A stretch of 64,000 nucleotides of DNA from Bacillota bacterium (GCA_012727955.1 JAAYGB010000006.1:62001-126000), one strand, 5' to 3'; numbered from the stretch's first letter, positions 43,899-52,913 are shown. Numbers and translations: made by a program. The notes: a model not told the origin generated them from the letters alone.

Positions 43899-44858
43899 AT
43901 GTGGAAATATTTGGTTCGCAGAGTGGTTGTCCAAGGCATCCCGGTGCTCTTTGGCTTTACCCTGCTGCTTTATTTATTAATCACCCTGGCTCCCGGTAGT
44001 CCTGTTCAACATCTGCGGGGGGTACCTAATCTAGACCCCGATGTCATTGCCCAGCGTGAGGCCCAGTTGGGAGTGGATCAGCCCTTTATCGTTCAGTACG
44101 TTAACTGGCTCCGTGACGTCTTGCGAGGGGATTTGGGGCGTTCCTTCGACAGTTCTCGCCGACCGGTGGCGGAGTTAATTGCCGAGCGGATGCCAGCCAC
44201 GATTCTACTATCCTCCACGTCGATTATTTTGAGTTGGGCAATTGGAATTCCGGTGGGAATATTATCGGCGCGGTATCAGTACACGGTGCTAGATTACACC
44301 ATCACCGTTCTGGCCTTTTTGGGTATCTCAGTTCCCAGCTTTTTCTTTGGACTAATCCTTTTATATGTCTTTGCTCTGCGATTGAATATAGCTCCCGCCG
44401 GTGGCTTTTTCATGGCCGGAGAACCCTTTACCATTTTGGGCATGTTTCGCTATCTCTGTCTGCCGGCCTTGACCTTGGGCCTGGGAAGTATCGCCAGTAT
44501 TGCCCGCTATATGCGGTCGGCTCTCTTGAACGTGATCCAAGAAGATTACCTCCGGACAGCCCGGGCCAAGGGATTAAGTGAGGGAATTGTGATCTACAAG
44601 CATGCCCTGCGCAATGCCTTGCTGCCGATTTTGACCTTGGTCGGGTTTATGATTCCCAGTATCTTTTCCGGGGCGGTGATCATCGAAGATATCTTTGCGT
44701 GGCCGGGCTTAGGCTCCTTGGCGATCCAAGCTACCCACGAGCGTAATTACCCGGTAATGATGGGGATCAACTTGATGTTTGCTGTTTTGATCTTCTTGGG
44801 GAACATCATCGCGGACGTATCCTACGCACTAGCCGATCCACGGATCCGCTATGAGTAA
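43899..44858 (+). CDS. DppB-type ABC transporter permease
   Basis: 319 residues from ATG 43899 (GAGGTGG upstream). It has the six-segment topology with an N-terminal GIPVLFGFTLLLYLLITLAPGSPV and the DppB motifs LGVDQPFIVQYVNWLRDVLRGDLGRS and TARAKGLSEGIVIYKHALRNALLP (ATPase-contact loop). It is a standard-length member without insertion. It pairs with the DppC-type gene that overlaps its surroundings by a ribosome binding site. Confidence 0.93.
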   Translation: MWKYLVRRVVVQGIPVLFGFTLLLYLLITLAPGSPVQHLRGVPNLDPDVIAQREAQLGVDQPFIVQYVNWLRDVLRGDLGRSFDSSRRPVAELIAERMPATILLSSTSIILSWAIGIPVGILSARYQYTVLDYTITVLAFLGISVPSFFFGLILLYVFALRLNIAPAGGFFMAGEPFTILGMFRYLCLPALTLGLGSIASIARYMRSALLNVIQEDYLRTARAKGLSEGIVIYKHALRNALLPILTLVGFMIPSIFSGAVIIEDIFAWPGLGSLAIQATHERNYPVMMGINLMFAVLIFLGNIIADVSYALADPRIRYE

Positions 44859-44871
44859 AGGAGGGATATCG

Positions 44872-45780
44872 ATGGCTAGTCTTGAGGTAGAAGTGAATCA
44901 ACAGGAGATGTCTCCGACCATTGAATCTCCGATGCGGGCAGTCTGGAGGAGATTTAAGCGCAATCGCTTGGCAGTAATTGGTTTGGTAGTAATCATAATT
45001 TTTGTGCTGCTGGCGATCTTTGCTCCCTTCCTGACTCCCTATGATCCCAACCGAGCGGATTTTCGGGCCCGCAACCAACCTCCGTCTCGACAGCATTGGT
45101 TGGGAACCGACGACATGGGTAGGGATATCCTAACCCGAACCCTGTATGGCGGTCGGATCTCCCTGTCGGTGGGCTTGGTGTCGGTGGGAATTTCCCTAAG
45201 TCTCGGTGTGATTCTGGGTGCCCTGTCGGGATACTTCGGCGGTTGGGTGGATGCCCTGATCATGCGGGTGGCCGATGTGTTTTACAGTTTTCCCTTTTTG
45301 ATTCTCGCCATCACGGCTACGGCACTGTTGGGCCCGTCGATCTACAACATCATGATGATCCTCGGTGTCCTGTCCTGGCCCGGTCCGGCTCGGTTGCTGC
45401 GGGCGGAGTTTCTCCGGTTGAAAAACGTGGAGTTTGTCACTGCCTCCGTTGCCATTGGGGCCAAGAGCAAGCGGACGATGTTCCGGCATATGCTTCCCAA
45501 CGCGATTGCTCCCCTGTTGGTGTCGGCTACGCTGGGTGTAGCATCCTCGATTCTGTCAGAGGCGGGACTGAGTTTCTTAGGATTGGGAGTGCCACCACCG
45601 GCGCCCTCCTGGGGTAATATGCTCAATAGAGCGCGGCCCTTGCATATTCTGCGGAATATGCCCTGGATGTGGATTCCACCGGGGATTGCCATTCTGCTGA
45701 TTGTGCTGAGTATTAACTTCGTCGGTGATGGGCTAAGGGATGCCCTTGATCCCCATCAGGACGCAAGAGAAAAGCATTGA
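44872..45780 (+). CDS. DppC-type ABC transporter permease
   Basis: 302 residues from ATG 44872, after AAAGGAGGG; the in-frame ATG 44851 overlaps dppB and is rejected. First membrane segment VIGLVVIIIFVLLAIFAPF, then HWLGTDDMGRDILTRTLYGGRISL and the EAA loop SVAIGAKSKRTMFRHMLPNAIAP. It has the usual length, lacking the soluble insert of the two long DppC proteins here. No ATPase genes follow; a terminator comes 20 bases on. ATPases must come from elsewhere. Confidence 0.93.
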   Translation: MASLEVEVNQQEMSPTIESPMRAVWRRFKRNRLAVIGLVVIIIFVLLAIFAPFLTPYDPNRADFRARNQPPSRQHWLGTDDMGRDILTRTLYGGRISLSVGLVSVGISLSLGVILGALSGYFGGWVDALIMRVADVFYSFPFLILAITATALLGPSIYNIMMILGVLSWPGPARLLRAEFLRLKNVEFVTASVAIGAKSKRTMFRHMLPNAIAPLLVSATLGVASSILSEAGLSFLGLGVPPPAPSWGNMLNRARPLHILRNMPWMWIPPGIAILLIVLSINFVGDGLRDALDPHQDAREKH

Positions 45781-45800
45781 TAAATTGGTCTAAGTCAAGT

Positions 45801-45832
45801 AAGGGCCTGGGGATAACCCTGGGCCCTTTTGT
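45801..45832 (+). terminator. Rho-independent terminator
   Basis: AAGGGCCTGGGG pairs with CCCTGGGCCCTT around a short loop, then TTTTGTTG. Confidence 0.85.
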
Positions 45833-45894
45833 TGTATCTATTTTTCTTGGGAGGGTTCAGGCTAGTTGCCCCTAATATATCGGGAGAATAGGAC

Positions 45895-47031
45895 TTGTTT
45901 GAACTTTACAAGATGGGGGCAGGGATGATGGAAAAAAGGAAAGCAACGAGTCCAGGGTCAGGGTATTGGTACAGCATCGATGCTCTAAGGACAATAGCGG
46001 TTTTATCCGTTGTAGCGATTCATACGGTTCCCTTTGAACAGATTTATCCTAACTTCACCTTCGCCTTAACTAACATTTTCGGACGATTTGCCGTTCCCTT
46101 TTTCTTTATTGTTTCGGGGTATTTGTATGCATTACGACTGCAGGCCGCCACCAGTGTTTGGTCCGTTCTGCGCCGCAGACTCTCCTATCTTGTTAGTGTC
46201 TACCTGTTGTGGTCGCTGGTGTATCGCATGTACCAGATCTTTGTCGAGGGGCATCGGATCTTCTTTGCTCGCTGGGCAGTAAAGAACTTCTTAATTAATC
46301 TGTTCTTTAACGGTATTCAATACCATCTGTGGTATATGGCAGCTCTCATCATGGCCATCGTTGCCATCACGCTGTACCATCGCTATCTGGGGGACAGAAG
46401 GTGGCCTTTGGTTGTGATCGCCTTGATCCTGTATGGAATCGGTGTAATGGGGGACACCTATTACGGACTCTTTGCCAAGAACCCCTTGATTGCCTGGATT
46501 ACCCGTCAGTTGTGGACGACCCGCAACGGCTTTTTCTTCGGGATTCCCCTATTTGCAGCGGGATATTTAGTTAGTTTCTATCCGGTGGAAAGGGACCGCC
46601 GGCGGATTTACGGTCTCGCCCTGGTGGCTTCCCTGGCGCTGCTTATCGTCGAGGCGGTGACCTTGGAGGCGAAGGGAATTCCCAAGGACTATAATATCTA
46701 TCTGTCCCTAATTCCCTTGTCGGTATCCTTGCTGCTGGTATGCTTGGTCAATCCCCACTGGATGAAGGACACTGTGCTGACGCGGCTTGCGAAGTATAGT
46801 TTCGGGATTTACTTGGTGCACTTAGCGCCGCACATGATCCTTTCCCGTTTCTACAGCCCTCGGCTGCACCAGAATCCTTGGTTTGAGCTGGTGTATACAC
46901 CGGTGGTGTTCCTGGTCTCCCTTGGTTTGACGGCACTGTTATACCATGTTCCCCTTACCTTCTTGAATCGGTTTGTGCGTCAACCGCGAGGGCGAGCGGT
47001 GGGTGGCAGTGCGCCGGGAGTTAACCTATGA
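45895..47031 (+). CDS. Membrane acyltransferase, acyltransferase-3 family
   Basis: 378 residues if translation starts at TTG 45895, which has GGGAG eight bases upstream; ATG 45925 or 45928 would remove ten or eleven residues. About ten membrane segments. The family start YWYSIDALRTIAVLSVVAIHTVPF carries the conserved His in the first segment, followed by FFFIVSGYLYALRL. Members O-acetylate or O-succinylate surface polysaccharides, peptidoglycan or antibiotics at the membrane. No glycan-synthesis genes adjoin it, so the acceptor is unknown. It is a stand-alone gene. Confidence 0.88.
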   Translation: MFELYKMGAGMMEKRKATSPGSGYWYSIDALRTIAVLSVVAIHTVPFEQIYPNFTFALTNIFGRFAVPFFFIVSGYLYALRLQAATSVWSVLRRRLSYLVSVYLLWSLVYRMYQIFVEGHRIFFARWAVKNFLINLFFNGIQYHLWYMAALIMAIVAITLYHRYLGDRRWPLVVIALILYGIGVMGDTYYGLFAKNPLIAWITRQLWTTRNGFFFGIPLFAAGYLVSFYPVERDRRRIYGLALVASLALLIVEAVTLEAKGIPKDYNIYLSLIPLSVSLLLVCLVNPHWMKDTVLTRLAKYSFGIYLVHLAPHMILSRFYSPRLHQNPWFELVYTPVVFLVSLGLTALLYHVPLTFLNRFVRQPRGRAVGGSAPGVNL

Positions 47032-47224
47032 AAGTAGAGTAGGACGCCAGTCAATTCTCCCTCGGCATTGCTGGCGTGGCGGACTTTGTGGAGAATTAGT
47101 GGGGGGCTTAACCAGCGCTGCTCTCAAGGATTTCCCTGCTGGAAGGCGCGAGGGAAGAACTCCTGAGCAGGAGAAACCCTTGGGAACCTTCATGGACCAT
47201 GGCTGGTGCTTGCGCTGGGACTTG

Positions 47225-47467
47225 CTAGGAAACCTTTGTGTGACTGCTTTTTTGAGGGTAGGCACGGGCAGGTTGATAGGCTGCGTTTAGCATAGTACTG
47301 TCACTGGTATACTGATGCTCCTGTTTCATGATTTCATGGATGACTTCATCTAGTATCTCTGATATCTCCACAACAATAGGACTGGATAGATCGTAACCTG
47401 AATCGAATAGTCTGCCAAGCCTGTCAACTAGACTGCAGCGGATGCCATGAAGTGCCTTTAGTGCCAA
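47225..47467 (-). CDS. Spo0E-like aspartyl-phosphate phosphatase family protein
   Basis: 80 residues, probably from TTG 47467 with GAGG ten bases upstream. The region LVDRLGRLFDSGYDLSSPIVVEISEILDEVIHEIMKQ closely follows Spo0E: first helix, a GYDL turn, then a second helix with SEILD where Spo0E has SQELD. The catalytic-type Asp is kept. The C-terminal 30 residues are polar and unrelated to anything I recognise. The family dephosphorylates Spo0A-P. It is isolated, with no neighbouring kinase. Confidence 0.7.
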   Translation of the reverse strand: MALKALHGIRCSLVDRLGRLFDSGYDLSSPIVVEISEILDEVIHEIMKQEHQYTSDSTMLNAAYQPARAYPQKSSHTKVS

Positions 47468-47638
47468 AGTGCTTCGACCTCACTCTCGGAATATTTGGTA
47501 AATTGCGGTTATATTGCAACGCACCTTCTCATATTCGAACTAGGCCAGGATAACCCTGCATAAATCGTTCTAAAAATATCCAAATAATGCGCCACTCTTA
47601 TACGAAAAATTCAGTGTGCTGTGAAGGAAGTGAGCCTT

Positions 47639-48835
47639 GTGTCGCTACTCTTAGAAGGGGTCCGGCCGGCGCCTGGAGTCAAAGTGCAGGCGGCCCAGCA
47701 GGTCTTTGTCAGCGATGCCATCGTAGACATCCTCATTGACGACAGCGGTAATATTGTTCAAGTGGGAGCCGGTCCTCGGTCTAGCCTGTCCCTTGAGTGT
47801 CCTAGTCTAGATTGTTCCGGGCTGATGATCTCCCCTGGATGGACAGATCTACATACTCATATTTATACCGGGGGAAGCGACTTTAGTTTATCGCCGGAGT
47901 TAATCGGCCCAACAACGGGAGTGTTGAACCTAGTTGATGCCGGCAGTGCCGGTGAGGGAAACTTCTCCGGCCTAGTCCGGTACGTCATTGAACCGGCAGA
48001 GTTTCCCATCCTAGCAAGTTTGAACATCGGCTCCATTGGCTTAGTTGCTGCCAATCGGGTCAGTGAGGTAGCCTTTCCAACCTCAATTCATGTCCAGGAA
48101 ACCATCGAATGTGCTCGCCGGTATTCGGATTACATCTGCGCCATCAAGGTACGCAGTTGTGGCGAGGTGGTTGGCGAAGCTGGGATTACACCTCTGCGTC
48201 AGGCCCGAGAGGTTGCCGACGTCCTGGGGCTGCCTCTCATCGTCCATATCGGACTGGCAGAGCCGACGTTACCGGAGATTCTCTCTTTGTTGCGGCCAGG
48301 GGATATGGTGACTCACATTTTCCATGGTAAAGAGAACAACACTTTTCTTCACTATGGGAAGGAAGTGCAGGCAGCGCTGGCACGGGGTATCTGGATTGAT
48401 GTCGGTCACGGTGTGGCTAGTTTTTCCTATCGAGTGGCAAGACAAGCCATCGAGGCAGGAATCTATCCCCACACAATTTCTACTGATCTCCATGGCTGGA
48501 GTGTAGATGGACCGGTCTGGGACTTACCTACCACCATGTCCAAACTATTAGCTTTGGGGATGCCTCTGGAATCGGTGATAGCCGCGGTCACCGTCAAACC
48601 CGCAGAGTTTCTGCGTCGGCCAAACTGGGGGCAAATTCAGGTGGGAGCTAAGGCACGGTTGACGGTATTTGAATTGGTAGAAAGAATTGGAACCGACGGT
48701 GCCGGAGGCATTGTCATTGCAGACTCCTTGGGTGATGGCCTCAGTATTTCCAGATTCTTTCAACCTAGGTATACTATCTATGGTACGAAATGGTGGCAGG
48801 CTAGCTCTCGGTTCTTAAGGGAGTTGGAGCAATAG
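47639..48835 (+). CDS. Amidohydrolase/deacetylase-type metallohydrolase (dihydroorotase-like)
   Basis: 398 residues from GTG 47639, preferred because GAAGGAAGTG lies just upstream; GTG 47621 would add six residues. Metal site: PGWTDLHTHIYTGG (HxH), CAIKVRSCGEVVG (bridging Lys), LIVHIGLAEP (His), MVTHIFHGK (His) and TISTDLHGW (catalytic Asp). This fits the subfamily of metallohydrolases found next to SelA-like PLP enzymes in Bacillota and Enterococcus. The C-terminal composite domain includes QVGAKARLTVFEL. It is 11 bases upstream of the PLP gene, probably one operon. Its substrate is likely an N-acyl or cyclic amide derivative handed to the PLP enzyme (inference). Confidence 0.88.
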   Translation: MSLLLEGVRPAPGVKVQAAQQVFVSDAIVDILIDDSGNIVQVGAGPRSSLSLECPSLDCSGLMISPGWTDLHTHIYTGGSDFSLSPELIGPTTGVLNLVDAGSAGEGNFSGLVRYVIEPAEFPILASLNIGSIGLVAANRVSEVAFPTSIHVQETIECARRYSDYICAIKVRSCGEVVGEAGITPLRQAREVADVLGLPLIVHIGLAEPTLPEILSLLRPGDMVTHIFHGKENNTFLHYGKEVQAALARGIWIDVGHGVASFSYRVARQAIEAGIYPHTISTDLHGWSVDGPVWDLPTTMSKLLALGMPLESVIAAVTVKPAEFLRRPNWGQIQVGAKARLTVFELVERIGTDGAGGIVIADSLGDGLSISRFFQPRYTIYGTKWWQASSRFLRELEQ

Positions 48836-48846
48836 GGGAGGGCAAA

Positions 48847-49992
48847 ATGGATATCTACGAGCGGTTACAGGTAAAGAAAATGATCAACGCCGCGGGCACC
48901 TATACTGTGATTGGCGGTTCCCGGATGAGTCAAACCACCCTACAGGCGATGGCAGAAGCTGCGGCATATCATGTAGATCTGCCGCAGCTGCAGCGGGCCG
49001 TTGGGCGGCGCTTGGCTGAGTTAACAAGAAACGAAGCGGCCTACGTGACCTGCGGAGCCGCCGCCGCACTGTACTTAAGCATCGCAGCCTGCGCAGCCAA
49101 GAAGCTGCAGCGCCCCTTGGCGCGGTTGACTCCCGATGTGGTTGCCGATTGTGAGGTCATCGTACATCGGGCCCACCGCAATGCCTATGACTGGGCCCTG
49201 CGCCAGCTAGGGGTGAAAATAGTTGACATCGGATATCCCAACGACATGTCTCCTACCCAACCCGAGGATTTGCTGGAGGCTATCAATGACAACACCGTGG
49301 CATTGTTCTATGCCTGGACGGAGCCGGGAGGGTGGGTGCCTCCAGGAGCCTTGACCTTGGCCCAAACTCTGGAGATAGCCGGCCGTTACAACGTTCCCGT
49401 CATCGTCGATGCCGCGGCGCAGCTGCCGCCCATGGAAAACCTGTGGCGCTTCACCGAAGCCGGAGCTGCGGCAGCGGTGTTCAGTGGCGGTAAGGATCTG
49501 AGGGGTCCCCAGGCTAGTGGATTGTTGGTGGGTAAACAGTGGTTAGTGGACCTAATTCTCGATACCGGATTCCCCACCCATGGAATCGGCCGGATGCTGA
49601 AGGTGGGGCGGGAGGAAATGGTAGGTCTGTTAAGTGCCGTAGAACAATACGTCAGCTGTGATCACATCGCCCGGAGGGCCTGGTGTGAGACACAAGTGAA
49701 CAGGTTCATCGAGGCCTTTGCCGACGATGCCGATGTCGAGGTGGTTCGCAGTTTCCCCAATGAGGCGGGACAACCCCTACCCAGAGCTATTTTTCGGCTT
49801 ATTGCTTCATGGGCTCCTCCCACTGCGGAGTTAATTGCCCTCCTGAAATCCGGCACACCGGCCATCTACACCATACCCGCCGATGAAGGGGGAATATATC
49901 TCAATCCCATGACCTTGAGGGAGGATGAGGTGGGTGTAATTATCCATCGGTTGCGGGAGATTGTGGGGCAGTTGCGGCAAACTCAGGGATAG
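48847..49992 (+). CDS. SelA/DgaE-like PLP-dependent ammonia lyase or aminotransferase
   Basis: 381 residues from ATG 48847. Fold type I PLP enzyme: AAYVTCGAAAALYLSIAACA (cofactor phosphate contact), VIVDAAAQLPP (Asp to the pyridine N) and SGGKDLRGPQASGLL with the Schiff-base K216. The opening KKMINAAGTYTVIGGSRM is typical of the selenocysteine-synthase-like group that includes D-glucosaminate-6-phosphate ammonia lyase (DgaE). An alpha,beta-elimination of an amino sugar acid or amino acid is therefore likelier than selenocysteine synthesis. No selA/selB context is present. It is followed by a RidA gene, which would clear the enamine/imine product. Confidence 0.85.
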   Translation: MDIYERLQVKKMINAAGTYTVIGGSRMSQTTLQAMAEAAAYHVDLPQLQRAVGRRLAELTRNEAAYVTCGAAAALYLSIAACAAKKLQRPLARLTPDVVADCEVIVHRAHRNAYDWALRQLGVKIVDIGYPNDMSPTQPEDLLEAINDNTVALFYAWTEPGGWVPPGALTLAQTLEIAGRYNVPVIVDAAAQLPPMENLWRFTEAGAAAAVFSGGKDLRGPQASGLLVGKQWLVDLILDTGFPTHGIGRMLKVGREEMVGLLSAVEQYVSCDHIARRAWCETQVNRFIEAFADDADVEVVRSFPNEAGQPLPRAIFRLIASWAPPTAELIALLKSGTPAIYTIPADEGGIYLNPMTLREDEVGVIIHRLREIVGQLRQTQG

Positions 49993-50030
49993 ATATGAAC
50001 CAGGGTCCAGAAAAACGTGAGGTGAATAAT

Positions 50031-50492
50031 TTGAGTCAAGTGGAAAATAAGCTGCGTGAGTTGGGATTTGAACTACCGACACCACCGAGTCCGGTGGCTG
50101 CCTATGTTCCTGCCGTGCGAACGGGGAACCTGGTGTTTATTTCCGGTCAAGGCACCAATGTCAATGGCGAGTGGAAGTACCAAGGTAAGGTAGGCTCCGA
50201 TTACACCGTGGAAGAAGGGTATCAGGCGGCGCAATGGGTGATCCTCAATGCTTTGGCGGTCCTGAAAGCAGAAATTGGGGATCTCGACCGGGTGAAGCGG
50301 ATAGTGAAGCTCTTGGCCTGGGTCAACAGCGCCCCGGGCTTCAACCAGCAACCGGCGGTGGTAAATGGGGCCTCGGAGCTGTTGGTGAAGATCTTTGGCG
50401 AAAGGGGTAAGCACGCCCGCTCCGCGGTCTCTGCCCATGAACTTCCCTTTGATACCACCGTTGAAATTGAGATGATTGTCGAAGTCGATTAG
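50031..50492 (+). CDS. RidA/YjgF family enamine/imine deaminase
   Basis: 153 residues from TTG 50031, which has GAGGTG six bases upstream and gives the canonical start SQVENKLRELGFELPTPPSPVAAYVPAVRTGNLVF; an ATG at 49995 would add twelve unrelated residues. GNLVFISGQG, HARSAVSAHELPFDTTVEIEMI and the conserved Arg are present. RidA proteins hydrolyse the reactive enamines/imines released by PLP-dependent dehydratases. Located directly after such an enzyme, it likely speeds release of the keto product and ammonia. A long perfect terminator follows. Confidence 0.92.
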   Translation: MSQVENKLRELGFELPTPPSPVAAYVPAVRTGNLVFISGQGTNVNGEWKYQGKVGSDYTVEEGYQAAQWVILNALAVLKAEIGDLDRVKRIVKLLAWVNSAPGFNQQPAVVNGASELLVKIFGERGKHARSAVSAHELPFDTTVEIEMIVEVD

Positions 50493-50550
50493 CGTGACGC
50501 TGCTGCGACAGCGGACACTGTTGAGTTGGAAATCAAGTTATTGAACCTGC

Positions 50551-50595
50551 ACCCCATGGTGGAGGAGGAAGGCGTCCTCCACCATGGGGTTTTTC
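50551..50595 (+). terminator. Strong Rho-independent terminator
   Basis: A 16-base perfect stem, ACCCCATGGTGGAGGA against TCCTCCACCATGGGGT, then TTTTCCTTTAT. It closes the metallohydrolase-PLP-RidA cluster. The rest of the 50596-50843 gap shows no gene; it carries the leader of the next operon. Confidence 0.92.
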
Positions 50596-50843
50596 CTTTA
50601 TCGTTATGCCACTCAAACCCGTACTGCGTATTCAGAAAGCAGCGGAAAATAAGAGGAAGGCGTAAGATTAAGACGAAACTGTGAATTTGATGCGAGGTCT
50701 TCTAAGCTTGAGCTTTTGCTTGGGGAAGGGGGGAATCGATACCAAATCTCTTAGGGCCAGACGATAATTTGCTAGCCTAGAACAAGTAGCTGAGACGTGT
50801 TCCAGAAGAGTCCCATGATTTCGCGGAAAACAGGGAGGTTGAA

Positions 50844-52841
50844 ATGCTGATGAGGAAACGTTCGATTTTCTGCCTATGGGCCGCTATTCTAGTGCTTTGC
50901 GCTCTAACCCTAGGTGTGTCGGCGGCGGAGCCCAGAATCAAGTTGAAAGACGCCATGGAGTTTAGGGCCTTTGATAGTTATCAAGAGTCGCCTTTGATCA
51001 GCTCTGGACAGTTCCCGATTGACGAGATTCCATATCTCAAGGGTAAAACTCTGGAACCCGTAGCTGAACGATTGCCTAAAACACCGAAGGTGATCAAGGC
51101 TGCAGCGATGCCAGATGGGATCGGTGTGTACGGGGGTACCTGGCGTGACTTCTCGGCCTATCCTCCGGTTAGTTACAACTGGGGCTCTGGGTTATCTACC
51201 GGTGCCTTTGGTCTAGACGACATGTATTTCGAGCCGCTGATCGGTGATTTCAAAGCCACTTTCCTTGAAGAGGGTATGGTTCCCCAGCCTAACCTGGCAG
51301 TCTCTTGGGAATGGTCTGAGAAGGAATCCGGCGACGGAGTAATCCTGACGGTTCACTTGTTGGAAGGTGTTCGCTGGTCTGACGGTGTCGAGTTCACAGT
51401 CGATGATGTCCTGTTCACCTATTACGATGTTTATCGAGATGGTAATGTCCCTGCCACCATCAGCGGCTGGTCCGTGGGTGGGGTCTACGCGGAGCTGGAG
51501 AAGATCGACGATTACACCTTCAACATTCATCTGCCTAAGAAGACCAATCAGATCTTCTACGGCTTGATGAAACTGAATCCCAAGCCCAAGCACGTCTATG
51601 AGGAGTATCATCCGAAGTACAATCCCGAGGCAACCTACGAAGACTTCCGAAACGCCTTTATGGTTCCCAGCGTTCCGGTAGTCCTTGGTCCCTTCATTCC
51701 CTATCTATTCAAGACCGATGAAGTTGCCGAGTTGATCCGTAATCCCTACTACTTCAAAGTGGATGAGGAAGGAAAACAGCTACCCTATCTTGACCGAATT
51801 CACTACATCTTTGGAAAAGAAACGGCCCAATCCACCCTACAGTTGATGGCTGGTAACATTGACTGGGCTAACATGGATGATCCCTCTCAGTTCCCGACTT
51901 GGATGGCCAATCGGCAGAGGGGTAACTACCGGGTAGTAATACCCGAAGCCCATGAAGTGTACACCCTGCGCCTCAACTATATGACGTGGGAAGAAAGCAT
52001 GCAGGAGCCGGAGAGGGATAGAGAGGTTCGCAACATCTTCCGCAACCTCAAGTTCCGCCAGGCGATGTCCCATGCTATTGACAGAGAGCGGATCATGACT
52101 CTGTTTGGACCTGCCCCGGTGTTGTCGGTGGCCCCGGTGGCCGGCATCTCGCCGCTGTCGGAGTTCTACAACCCTGAAATCCAAGTTGCCTACACCTATG
52201 ATATTGACAAGGCCAGTGCTCTACTGGATGAGATCGGCCTGATTGATGTCGATGGCGATGGACTCCGGGATTACCCCGCCGATTCGCCGCTGGCGGGACA
52301 GACCTTTACCTTCACTATTTTGGCCTCTTCCGATGCCAACGACATCCGAACCATGGCTGAACTGGTCTGTCGGGAGCTGCAGAAGGTCGGGTTGGATGCT
52401 CAACTGCGGGTGCAGAATCCCAATCTAATTGCCAGTCGACAGGATGCCGGCACCTATGACATTACTATCGATCGCGGTAGTTCTGGTGCTACACCCTTGG
52501 CTAACTTGGACACCTTGGCTCCCATTACTCAGTCTTCGCCGGCATGGCATATGGCCAGTCCCGATGATGAGCGGGATCTAATGCCCTTTGAAGTGGAGCT
52601 GCGGAATCTGGCCTTTAGACTGGAGACTGCCGTTGAATTTGAGGAGCAAAAGGCAATTATGAATGAGCTGCACAAGGTCTACACCGAGAACGTCTACTGT
52701 GTGGGGCTGATTGCCAGACGCCGGGCCCATGCAGTCTCGGAGCGGTTTAGAAACGTGCACCCATCTGCGATTCAGATGCTTTGGGATGACCGCCAGTATA
52801 CAGTCCCCTGGACGATCTGGATTCCTGAAGAGCTTCAATAA
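50844..52841 (+). CDS. Family-5 solute-binding protein, long variant type
   Basis: 665 residues from ATG 50844, six bases after GGGAGG. Signal peptide RKRSIFCLWAAILVLCALTLGVSA. The mature protein has a diverged form of the signature (LEPVAERLPKTPKVI) after an additional roughly 50-residue N-terminal stretch absent in the sister proteins. The core VRWSDGVEFTVDDVLFTYYD and FRQAMSHAIDRERIM is SBP_bac_5. It leads a full operon with DppB, DppC, DppD and DppF. A stem-loop separates it from the permease gene. A sugar or glycoside ligand is inferred from the subfamily only. Confidence 0.9.
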   Translation: MLMRKRSIFCLWAAILVLCALTLGVSAAEPRIKLKDAMEFRAFDSYQESPLISSGQFPIDEIPYLKGKTLEPVAERLPKTPKVIKAAAMPDGIGVYGGTWRDFSAYPPVSYNWGSGLSTGAFGLDDMYFEPLIGDFKATFLEEGMVPQPNLAVSWEWSEKESGDGVILTVHLLEGVRWSDGVEFTVDDVLFTYYDVYRDGNVPATISGWSVGGVYAELEKIDDYTFNIHLPKKTNQIFYGLMKLNPKPKHVYEEYHPKYNPEATYEDFRNAFMVPSVPVVLGPFIPYLFKTDEVAELIRNPYYFKVDEEGKQLPYLDRIHYIFGKETAQSTLQLMAGNIDWANMDDPSQFPTWMANRQRGNYRVVIPEAHEVYTLRLNYMTWEESMQEPERDREVRNIFRNLKFRQAMSHAIDRERIMTLFGPAPVLSVAPVAGISPLSEFYNPEIQVAYTYDIDKASALLDEIGLIDVDGDGLRDYPADSPLAGQTFTFTILASSDANDIRTMAELVCRELQKVGLDAQLRVQNPNLIASRQDAGTYDITIDRGSSGATPLANLDTLAPITQSSPAWHMASPDDERDLMPFEVELRNLAFRLETAVEFEEQKAIMNELHKVYTENVYCVGLIARRRAHAVSERFRNVHPSAIQMLWDDRQYTVPWTIWIPEELQ

Positions 52842-52867
52842 TTGCTTCCGTTATTGAGGGGAGGTAA

Positions 52868-52904
52868 GGGGTCCTAAGATACGGGTAATCCCATCTTAGG
52901 ACCC
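52868..52904 (+). promoter_or_regulatory. Intercistronic stem-loop (attenuator-like)
   Basis: GGGTCCTAAGAT pairs perfectly with ATCTTAGGACCC around a loop, then GCCTTTATC. It ends just before the dppB-type start, which has no clear Shine-Dalgarno of its own, so the structure may also influence initiation there. Confidence 0.65.
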
Positions 52905-52913
52905 GCCTTTATC

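Noticed and set aside
47026-47265. Minus-strand 79-codon frame behind the acyltransferase
   Set aside because: Overlaps the Spo0E-like gene end; no ribosome binding site or protein-like pattern. The opposite plus-strand frame is likewise unsupported.
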